Below, piece by piece: positions 22,383 to 32,800 of a stretch of DNA of 55,491 nt (its first letter is position 1; every line of letters begins with the position of its first letter). Source of the DNA: Ettlia oleoabundans (taxonomy: Eukaryota; Chlorophyta; Chlorophyceae; Chlamydomonadales); the NCBI GenBank assembly GCA_019693395.1, contig JAAMXP010000290.1, positions 1 to 55,491 of the forward strand, read 5' to 3'. The notes under the pieces are model-generated. The model was not told the origin of the DNA. It was given only the letters and a program-made list of their open reading frames with translations, and searched no databases. The position numbers were made by a program, and so were the translations under genes.

Positions 22383-25300
22383 TCATTGGAACAGAGAGAT
22401 CAACCGTCCCCAGCCTGCGCTGCCGCTGTGGCTGCTAGTGTCCTTAGCTGCCTCGCCACCGCTCTTAGCTGTCCTCTGCGGCTGGCTGTTAGTTGCCACG
22501 TGGGCAATGTGCCGATCAGGCGGCCCTCTGTGCTTGCCTGCTGAAACCAGGACCTCTCCCTTCACGCTTTCTATCTGCTCATCGTGCTCTTCCTGCCGCT
22601 GCTGCCGACCCGCCTCCAACCGTCTCAAGCGGCGCTCTAAACGTCGCTGTTGCTGCCGGTTGTGCTGCTTGGAGTTCTCCTTCCGCTGGCTGCTATCTAC
22701 CGCTGAAGGCTGCTGGCGCTGCTGGTGTGCCTGAGCGTGCTGCCCCTGCTGCTGCTGTTCTTGCTGCTGCGCATCATTCAAACTACCAATTGTTGCCGGT
22801 ATTGCCCACTCAGCAGCCAGAGGCGCGTCATACAGCCGGTCCCGTGCCTTTTGCCGCCGCTCTTCTGCCCGTTGTTGCCGCCGCTGCTCCTCGAGAAGGT
22901 TGAACTCATCGCTGAAACAACCGAGGATGTTCTCGTGCTCTGGTCGGGCAGGCTGCATGGCAGAATGCAAGCAAACCATAAGTCGATGGGTACCACCCAA
23001 GATTTGCGCCAAGCCAACCTCATCGACGCATATACAGCGAGGGAATGGGCAAAGGATTAGGGGGACCTTGACAAAAAAAAACAAGTAGTCACACCACCAG
23101 CACCAGCGAGCATGCCATGAAAAGGTGCAGGTGCCCGCCCACCCGCTCTGCTATGTCAACGCCGCTCTTGCTCATGCGTGTGAGGCGCTTGAGCCCCTTG
23201 TCCAGCAGCTGGCAGATGTGCTCTGCTTGCGCCTCGATCTGCACAGGCACAGGGCGGCTTGTCACGGAAGGACGGGGTGAGGTTGCCTTTCCACAAACAA
23301 GGGCAGCGGGAAGATGAATGGCGCATATGCAACCAAAGGCAACTGGAAAGGCAGGTGGGGTGGATTGGGATCAGAAGGGCATCGGTGGTGGTGCTGCGAT
23401 ACCACCAACGCAGTGATGCAGATCCCAGCAGCTCAAGACCCTGACAGCAAGGCAGGCTGCCCTAGCCTCCCCAGCCGCACCTTTTCGCGCATTGGGAAGA
23501 CCTCGGAGTCAAACCGGTAGCTCAGCCACAACCACAGCATCGTCACCTGCACACGCACGCATCGAAACCCACATTCGCAACATAGGAGTCAAGGAATGTT
23601 ACCATTGGCGTACATGTGGTGGCCTGTGGCTCAGGTTGGAGCTGCACGGAGGGAAGGTGAGGGGCGCATCTGGTGATTGACGGCCTCAGACACGGACTAA
23701 AAAGAGCAGGTCTTAAACTAGAGAGTAATCAGGACACAAATTGTGTGATACAGAAGTAAAATCACCTGGTGTGCTGCTTCCATGTGTCGCAGCTCGTCTG
23801 TGCTGGCCGGCACGCGGTTGGGCACAGAAATGGCGAGCGTCACAGGCAGACCCTTGCTGCAACAGGTCAGGGAAGGGAAGCCGAGCAGCTAGGCACGCAG
23901 TTCGTGTGCCGACATATATGACCAGTTCCCCAAAAAGGACAATTTGTCATGGCAACATGTTGTAAGAGAACGAGGTATTTTCTACTTGCCAAGCAAGCTG
24001 TTGCTATTGCTGTCCAGGCAGAACACTCACTACACGCATGCATGCTAAATGGCACAAACAGAACAGGCTGCTTTTCCCACTGCAAGAACCACATGCTGTC
24101 TCTTTCGGGCAGGACCAGACGCGACAGCATGCCAGCCCCACCCACCTGTACTTGGTTGCAAACTGGAGCAGCGCAGCGGACAGGCGGAGGTCTGAGGCTG
24201 AGGCAGGGGCCATGCAGAAGTTGAACATGTCCTTCACAGACAGGCCCAGCTGCAGCTAGGGAGAAGGAAATCAAACAATGTAACACACAAATATAGAAAA
24301 GAATTCCTTGGGGCACCCATGCAAGGAATAACGGGCCGTTGGGGGGCTTGTAAGAAGAGGTACCATGTGGTGCAGCACGGCACTCAGGCTGCCACATGCC
24401 CGCTGCATACATTGCACCAAAACAGCAAGGCTGTGGACTGCAATGGCCATTCCTCCAGCTATCCCACAGCTGGTGGGTTACGCTGTGCATGCTCAGCATC
24501 TCAGGCCTTGGCAGCTGGCTCACCTCCCCTAGCATCTGCGCCGCCTGCATCACGCTGTCCTGCTTGCAGAAGAAGTAGGTGGAGTCCAGCAGCGCCTCTC
24601 GCTCAAACGCCTCCAGCAGCGAACTGCCGCATGGGAAAAGTAGGGGGAGGGGTTTGTGCAGGGGCAGCACGGATGGTGGTAGTATCATTGGCGCGGGAGC
24701 AGCAAGTATCGTGGTGCGCATCAAGGCCCTTTGATGGTTTGCCTGGGCAATGTGCATGCCACCTTGAGGCACTTTCAGGCGCACCTGTACTGCGCATCAG
24801 GCCGCTGTCCCGCAAACACCTCAAAGTGCTCAAATTCTGGAAACAGCCCGGCCTTTGGGGTGACCAGCTGATCAAGTGGGACCTGCAGCCGAAAGCAAGG
24901 TATGTGAGTGCGAGCGAGAAGTGCCGCGGGACATTCTGATGTTTAAAGTAAGCATATTGAGACGTGAACAGGGGACAAGAAAAGAGCATGGTATTATATG
25001 AGGAAATGAGGGAATCGGCGTGCAGGTGTGCTGACAGAGCGACTGGCAGGAGGCCCACATTGCAGCCTGCAAGCTGTACATACATACAATGCAAAGTCAT
25101 GGTCATGTTTTCCGACCGAACCGTGCTTTTGCTGCAACCCCGCCTCACCGCCAGTGCCTCCTGTAGTCGCGGCACGTCTGCGGGGTTGAGGCAGGTGGCC
25201 AGCCCCTGCGGCCACTGGCTACTGCGCCTCCCTGCCCGCCCCGCTATCTGCTTCAGCATGCTAATGCTCACGGGCACAAGCTTGCTGCCGCCTGCAATCA

Positions 25301-28300
25301 GTGAGTATGGCAAGCCGGAGTAATGGCAATGAGCAAAATTTGTGACACTGCATGGGGCGTGTGCAGGCACTAATGCACTTTCAGGCTGATTGGCCTCATG
25401 CTTTCAAAAACACTGCAATACATGAAAACGCACAATCACCAATGCTTCGCGATGTTCACGGAAAAAACAATGATTCGACTCACATTTAAATCACTCCAGT
25501 GCTTAAGGCAAGTGTAAGGTTTGGGAAAGCCGTTCAATCAGCAACCCATCGAAATGTTAAAAAGCAGGGAGCTACTGGCACCACTTGAGCCAGCAACCAC
25601 TATCACCCCCCCACCCACCCACGCACCCACCCACCCTCGCTTTTCTTGAGGGAGTGGAAGATGATGCGACGGATGTTGAGGTTGAGGCCCATGCCCACAG
25701 CATCGCTGGCCACCATCACGCGGTACGCATTGTCTGCAGGGCAGTACAGCGCAGCGCAGCCGGAAGGCAGCGTTTTCCAAGGGGGTGGCACTTGGGCACA
25801 CCTTGGAACGGCTACTGCAGCAGCATGCCTTCCCAGTTCCCAAATACAGATGCAAGTCTGCATGCATTTGATTATGCTACTGACCATCTCATTCCTACAT
25901 CCAGTCCCTGCAAGCTCTCACCTGTCTCATTGAACAGCTTGGCCTGCTGCCGCCGCGTCTCTGGTGGCAGCGCCCCATACACCACACAAGCGCGGTGCTG
26001 CGTCTCCTGCTCTATGTACTGCTTGATGGTGTAGATGTCCTTCCTGCTGAAGGCCACAATGCAGTCGCCTGGCTGCACTCCAGCATAGCCGTCTTCCAGG
26101 CCGTTAAGCTCCACCTGCACAAACAGGGATACGCATGCATGAAGGCAGGTGGTGGGCACGGGTAAGAAGCACGGCACATCTCACGCGCACGGAGGCATGA
26201 GGATGGCGAAGCAACGTGGGGACAGCGAATGGCGCCACGGCAGACATTGCGAAATGTTGGGTACAAACCCGCTTCAACCAGGGCAACAACTGACGCTGCT
26301 GGTTACTCTTGCAGACAACATGATGAGCTCTCACAGGGCTGTGGCATCATCAATTTGCAGAGCCCACCTATTGACCACTTATAAAGCAACTAGTGCTGCA
26401 CCCACCTCAAGCTCGGTGAATCGATCGTATGTGTTGACAACCAGCGATTCGCCCATCTCCTCACAGATCTTTTGCACCAGCGGCAGCGCTGCAACAGGTT
26501 TGCAGGACAGGTGAACAATCCAGGCTTCGAGCAGACCGAAGAAATAGCACAAGGGCAAGAATGCAAATAGGGGAGGACTCGTGAAGCAGGGACAGGACAC
26601 AGGGCCAAAGCACTAGATTGCTAGTCGAGGGCATTAGTCAGCCAAGAGCATAATTGGTTGAAGGACGGCTCACCCAACCAAAAACGTCGGTCTAATGCGA
26701 GACGCAGAAGCAAGGACCAATGGCTGATGTGCCCACTCAGCCCACGCTTCAAACTCTGCAGTCCCGCACCTGAACCATCTCCACACAGGTGGACCTCATT
26801 GGCGGGCACACCCATCAATGCACGTGTCCAAGCCCAGCCTCTGCACCTCAATGCAAACACAACCAAAGCACAGCACATTAAGCAGGGATGGTAGCCCGGT
26901 CCTGGCACATTGCCAAAGATTGACGTGAGGTCGAACTGGCCTGGCGGCACTTGACATTTCAACCAACCCAACTGAAAGATAAGCGGGCCACCAACAGTAC
27001 CGATCTCCTTCGTTGCTGCTCGAGAACAAAGGAAACCGACGTGCCTGGTGTCGTCTCCAATCATTTGAATTTCATCAATCACCGCCACCTCCACCCGCCG
27101 CTGCATGTTGACCATCTCAACCGTGCATGCCGTGTGCTTCGCGCCAGGAACCTCCCGCCGCTCCTGGCCTGCACCACAGACGATCAAGCAACGACAGCCG
27201 GCATTATTAGCAAACTCATACTGCAGCCCTTACATCAAGCCAGCCTGACTCACTGACGTGCAATTGTGGCCGAGGTGAGAGCTCAGCTCTCGCATCATAA
27301 GAGGGGCAGTACACCTAAACTCACCGGTGATAAGGTTGCAGTACAGTCCGTCAGCATTGAGGCTGTCATAGACCTGTCAAATCAGAGGGGAGAATACAGT
27401 TGAGAAGGGCGCAAAACAATAATTTCGAACATTTGCTGGTGGCAGACTAGTGGCATTGGCATCACTATCACCAGTAAGCTCCTGATGCTGTACGTTTTTG
27501 ATGCATAAGTTGCAAGCCATAATTCAAACAACACCCGAAACAGTCTGCCACAGGTGTCACCTCCATTGCCAGCAGCCTGCGCTTTCAGGAGAAAAGGTGC
27601 GAAGAGTGAGTGTTGAGTGAGCGTGGATGATGCTTCAAACAGCAACTTGGCCAAGGGAAACGCAGAAGCGCTGCAATCATCTCAGTTGCACAGGCTCCTG
27701 GCACTGCTCTAAGCTTGCCTGAGCGGCCCGCAGTAGAGGCCTGATTGTGCAGACCGTATCGCCTGAAGCGCATTGTACGTCTTGCCACTATTGGTGGGGC
27801 CAGCATGGTACACTATCCTGCAACAGTTAGGAGGGCATTCGTGCAGTCAAGTAGGTTTTCCGAGGTCTTGGCAGTTGGGAAACCCATATCTTGACATATG
27901 GGCAGTCTGGGCTTCTCGCTTGCTCGCATTGCATGCCAAGGAGGATCTCTGCTCACCGGCGTTGCAGCGCTCGTGCCACGGGGAACCACTGGTGCGGGTT
28001 GCGCAGATCAACCGTCTGAATCATGTCCCTGCAATAGCCTAGCAGCGGCATGCAGTCGCTTTCCAAGCCAAGCAATGTTGTGCACTGACAGGCTGCTGGC
28101 CATTGCAGCGCAGCAGTAGCTTAATCAGGCAAGAGTTTCAAGCCAACAGCACAACCAGCAGTATGTGAGGTACTATTCCGCCTCACCCCTCTACCCAACT
28201 TTCTTTCAGTTCACCCTGCTGCGCAAGAGCTCTTTATTTAAAACATCTACCCACCTATACGCCTTTATGTCCTGCATGTACCGCTCCAGTACAAACTGGG

Positions 28301-29411
28301 CAAAATAGGGAAACAGTGCCTGCTGGCTCTCCTCGCCAGGCTGCAGGTACTCAGGAGCGCCAGGACGAGTGAGGTGAACACACGGATTAAGCTGGCCACG
28401 AAACTGAAGCAGCACCGGATTACATACCGCATAACTGCACTGCCTCGGTGACAATCAACAAAATGCCTCTAAGGCTTACACAGTCAACCAGTGATTGCCC
28501 ACCTGTAGCTGCATCAACGCGTTACAGAGCTCAGGATCCATGGCCGCCAGCATGAACTCCTTGAATCGCGGCACCGCCTCTGCGTACAGCTGCGCGAAAG
28601 CAGGGAGCAGCAAAGGAAACATATGACTTACGAGACCACCTGCAGCAGCTGCGCGTTGCCTCATGGGTTGCCATTGCTGCTGATCACAGAATGTGCAGCA
28701 AAGCTACGTCTCACTGGCAACAGTGGAGCAGCTACACAATACAGGTTGGGCAGCATGCCGCATAAAACACAAAAAATGCTCCACGTGCCTTGACTCATAC
28801 AGCAATGGTTCCCTTGCACCACCGTTCCACACCTTGCTGTTGACATAAATGGCAAGTGCCTGGTCCTTGACTGTGCCAGAGTGCTGGAAGTTGCGCATGA
28901 GGGCATCAAACCGCGCGCGCTGGCCACCACGCAGCTCCAACAATGGTTGTGCCGCTGCCCCGGCCCCTCCCTGCGCCACCGCCGCTGCCGCGCGCTGCTT
29001 CACCAACTCGTATGATGGCAGGCCAGGCTCATCTGCTGCTGCCTGTGTACAGAAGGAGATTGTCTTCTCACGTGACGTGAAGCTGGAAAAGAGCAGAAAT
29101 ATGTGGAACACGGAGAGCAAACTCACCTCCACCTGCACGGCCGAGCTAAGGTGACGAAGTAGAGGCGACTCATAGCGCCAGAGCCTGCTGGCTGTTACTG
29201 CAGGCAACAGCGTGTTTCCGGCTCCAGCGGCGCTGCCGCCAGTGGCGCCGTCACCCGCCATATGCCGCATGCACTGCTCCAAGCCGCCTGCTGCCCAACG
29301 GAACAGTTGGAGCTGATTCAGCGGCAGGCGGGCCGCCCGCCTGGTTGCTGCTAGGTGCATGATGGCCTGGAAAAGCCTGGGCACGGCCCCGCCAAGCTTG
29401 GCCGAGGACAA
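22383..29411 (-). CDS. SUV3: SUV3 mitochondrial ATP-dependent RNA helicase
   Basis: Twenty-one minus-strand exons: 29411-29127, 29042-28833, 28589-28503, 28340-28255, 28028-27957, 27817-27719, 27576-27561, 27373-27325, 27168-27045, 26840-26776, 26488-26406, 26114-25922, 25733-25635, 25291-25149, 24882-24785, 24623-24524, 24249-24146, 23856-23766, 23546-23481, 23238-23143, 22952-22383; 911 aa. SUV3 is an Ski2-like RNA/DNA unwinding enzyme of the mitochondrial degradosome. Motifs seen: Walker A GPTNSGKT (about 253-260), DEIQ (333-336), [39 protein letters not shown] and QIAGRAGRR (about 504-512). The basic N-terminus ([19 protein letters not shown]) suits a mitochondrial presequence. The final exon adds about 190 residues of Gln/Arg-rich coil not found in human SUV3. 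Exon 7 is a 16-nt microexon, and two introns start with GC (after 27719 and 27045). It is divergently paired with REV1. Confidence 0.95.
25604..25634 (-). repeat. G-rich (GGGT)n run at a SUV3 splice donor
   Basis: Read on the transcribed (minus) sense, GGGTGGGT units, one GCG interruption, more GGGT units and a final seven-G run begin directly at the 5' splice site of SUV3 exon 13 (exon end 25635). Such a run has the spacing needed for an RNA G-quadruplex. Confidence 0.85.
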
Positions 29412-29803
29412 CCCCCGCGACTTTCGAGTACGGACAGGCTTGCTGCTATGAGGTTTGACATTTAAGTAATATTAATCAGGAGCTGTTGTCCAACAGGGAA
29501 GCCAGCCTAGCACAGCAGGTACATGCGTGGCAAGGCACAGCAGGTTTTGGCTCCTGTGCATCTAAACAGTGCCTATAACCACCTGGATAAGTGAAGGGAG
29601 TTCAGCAAATAGCCGGCTGTGTGAACCGGTTCGAACGGTGGACGATGTCGTTCCGTGCTGCACCACGCAGCCTTGGAGGGAGCTGAATAAACCACCGAGT
29701 GCCTGACAGTCGTGACACGCGCAAGTCCGCCGTAACCCCTCGTGCAGCCGCTCCTCCTGGACACCTTGGAGCCTCATCGCGACCGCTATTCCACTCCGCT
29801 GCC
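29412..29803. other. Divergent spacer SUV3 / REV1
   Basis: 392 bp separate the two start codons, so the two promoters must overlap or lie side by side. A palindrome-like motif (about 29622-29642, centred on GGTTCGAAC) is present, but no full tRNA can be folded around it. No ORF is supported. Confidence 0.6.
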
Positions 29804-32800
29804 ATGTCGCGGAATGCACTGGGGGCAAGACTGCCTCCTTCTGACGCGGTGCCTAAGATTCTTCCTGATGGGAGTAAATCCCAGCACCATGGTGGCTCAT
29901 TCCACGCTTATATGGCTCACAAAAACAGGAAACTGCAGGTACGACTGACACAGACTCCCGTCACCGCCAGCGCAGATTCCATCCATCTGCTCAGATGCCA
30001 ACCCGGCCGCTTGGGTTTTTTTGTACACAGGAGCAATTCCAGGCCCATGCGGATTCCGTGCCGGGCCAGCAGCGCACACATTTGTTTGAGGGCGTCAGCA
30101 TCCATGTCAACGGCTTTACCCAGCCATCCCATCTGGTGCGCCGCCCATGCCTACCCCATGCCTACTTGCTGTTCACTAATAGGTAGCTACGTAGTGCGCC
30201 CCATTTGCCATTCATTCCCGCTATATGTGCAGGAACTCAAGCAAATCATGGCACTTCATGGTGGCCGGTTTGAAAATTATTACAGCCGCACCACGGGTGG
30301 GCATGGTAGCACGCTGGCAGCTCTACTCTGCTGAGCCATGCCATTCTACGTGCTTTTATCTCTGGACGGTTGGAAATCCAAATTCTTCTGCCATGCAGTC
30401 ACGCACATCATCTGCTCCAACTTGCCCGATGCCAAGGTCAAGCAGCTGCAGCGGGAGCGCAGCCCCACGCCTGTCGTCCGGCCGGAGTGGATCGTTGACA
30501 GCATCAGCGCTGGGCATGTGCTGCCAGTGAGTGAGAGCTGCACCCAATAGAAAGCAGGTATTCCAGCACATTTCTGAGCTGCTAGAATTTGGTGGAACTA
30601 TCCCGTTTATCAGCATACTTGGCACTGGCCTTCCTTGCTGACTGGCTCTGCAGATAGAGGGCTATGCGCTGTGGCAGCTGCGTGATGCGCCCGGGCAGCA
30701 GAGGCTCAAGGAGTTTGTGCAGGTGGGCAACTTCTGAATGCACTACCATGAGGATCCATGATTGCCTCGTATGTCACTTGGAGAGCTTGAACAAACGCCG
30801 TTGCGGTGTAAATGTGTGCTGCTGCGTCTGCTGCCTGGGCTTATGGTGTAGCTGCTTTGCGACGTGGTCTGACTGCAGGTGCGCCCCGCTGGACTGCCAC
30901 CCGCTGCGATCTATGGAAACCATGCGGGGGCTGTTGGCAGCACGTTAAACCAACTGCGTACAGAGGCAGCGGCAGGTCCTGAAGCACAACCCACAGCTGT
31001 AAGCCCAGCACCGCCGGCAACAGAGCTTCCATCTGCCGCACAGGACAGGCAGCAAGAGTCGCCTCCAGCCTTCAACTTTGATGTGCAGCGGCAGCAGGAT
31101 GAGGAGCTTCCGGTAGACAGTCCGCCAGGAGGGTTGTTCCCGCAGGCACCTCAGCAGCCGCACAACCACCCTCACCAGCAGCAGCAGCAGCAGGAGGCCT
31201 TCGCTGACTTCACCTTTGCACCTCATGGGCTGCCTAGCAGCAGCCTGTCGCCCCAGCATGTGGCCCCCATTTCAACGGAGGCACCACCGCAAAGACCAGC
31301 CAGTGCACTGGCTGCTTCAGCTTTGCCATCAGGCGGCGCACCCTCACACGGGCCAGCGAGTAGTCCTGCTTCAGCTGCGGCACACCCCAGCATGCCCGCT
31401 GACAATCCCGCAGCAGGGCCGTCGCTGGGAGGGAGGGCAGTCTCTCCAGCAGGGGTGCCCGCGGAGGATGAGGGGCTACGCTACGCCCAAGCGGGCTATG
31501 ATGCCGCAGAGATGCAGCTGGCGCATCAGATAGCCAGCCGCATGCGCGCTGAGTGCGACATGCTCAAGTGAGCTCCACCCCGTCTGCTGTGCCCTCCGTT
31601 CTCGGGTTCTATGCATGCATCAGGAGCCCTCCTCGCTTATGGAGTCCCCTTCTCCGATTTCTTGATCACCATTCGAGCAAGATTTTGTTGCAGGTTGTTA
31701 TATCCAGCATGCTAGCAATGAATTATCAACGAAGCGCTCTGTATCTTGGTCCTGCACCACCTTATCCGCGTATATTGCTGTGTTGCTGTGTGCAGGGGCC
31801 CTCCGCGTTCCTCCAAGGACGACCCCGAGTTTGTGGACTCATTCTTCAAGGCCAGCCGCCTGCACTACATAGGTGACGGTTGGGGCCGCACTACAATAGT
31901 GGACGATGGGGGCCGCTGTAATCAGGGCAAGGGTGATGTTAAGAGCTAGCCGGACGCGCTACAGGGTGCGGGTAAAGACATTGCTGGGGCATATGTGATT
32001 GTGAAAACTTCGATTGATCCCAGCTCGCCTCTTAGTCCATGCGACCTCTGGGTTTCCGCCTCTACCTGTGCAGGCACTTACAAGTCGCGGATCGAGGCAC
32101 TGATGGCCTCCAGCGCTGGCACCGACGGACCCAGCCCTGCACCGCACACCCCAGGGCGCCCCCGCACTATCATGCACCTGGACATGGTGCGTTGCCGCGA
32201 TTATGCCTTTGTTTGTATCGTTTTCGCCAGCAACGGTGCAACATGTGAAGCAGTAACAGGTTGTTGAGGTGTTAGCCATTGGTATTGTTAATTGCATTCC
32301 AGGCAGTAGAAGGCGTTTTGGGGAGAGCTGCGTGCCCATATTTTCCTGTTTGCCTCCAGGACTGTTTCTTCGCTGCGGTGGCTGAAGCCAACAACCCCAT
32401 CTTCAAAAGCAAGCCACTGGTAGGTAGTGGAAGCCCTGCAAACCATGAACTATAAATCAAGCGGGAAGTGGTCTAAGCGGCTACACCTGCATGAACATAG
32501 CCTGGGATGCTGGCCCCAGAATATGTGTCGTTCGGGCATTGCCTTGGAAATGCGTGGGCACTGCAGCAGGTTGTGCAGCGTTGCTCACCTGTTGTTCTCT
32601 CTGCGAGTGCAGGCGGTCTGCCACTCCGCCAGCAGCCGAGGCACAGGCGAGGTCTCAACGTGTAACTACGAGGCTCGCAAGTACGGGGTGCGGTCGGGCA
32701 TGATGATCAGGTGGGTGCAGTGGCTTTCTGTACAGTCAAATGTCATAGTGAGTTCCAGTTGCCTTCTGAGCACGGCGGGCTCAGACTTTTGACTTCACCC

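Noticed and set aside
23867..24784. 305-codon minus-strand ORF
   Set aside because: It reads through SUV3 introns and out of the helicase frame; the phase-checked exons 24623-24524 and 24249-24146 explain the coding signal.
24603..25370. 255-codon minus-strand ORF containing QIAGRAGRR
   Set aside because: Only 25291-25149 is real SUV3 exon; the rest is intron read-through.
29590..29665. Possible tRNA, because of a GGTTCGAAC T-loop-like motif
   Set aside because: Only a four-pair T stem forms, and no D arm, anticodon arm or seven-pair acceptor stem can be placed around it.
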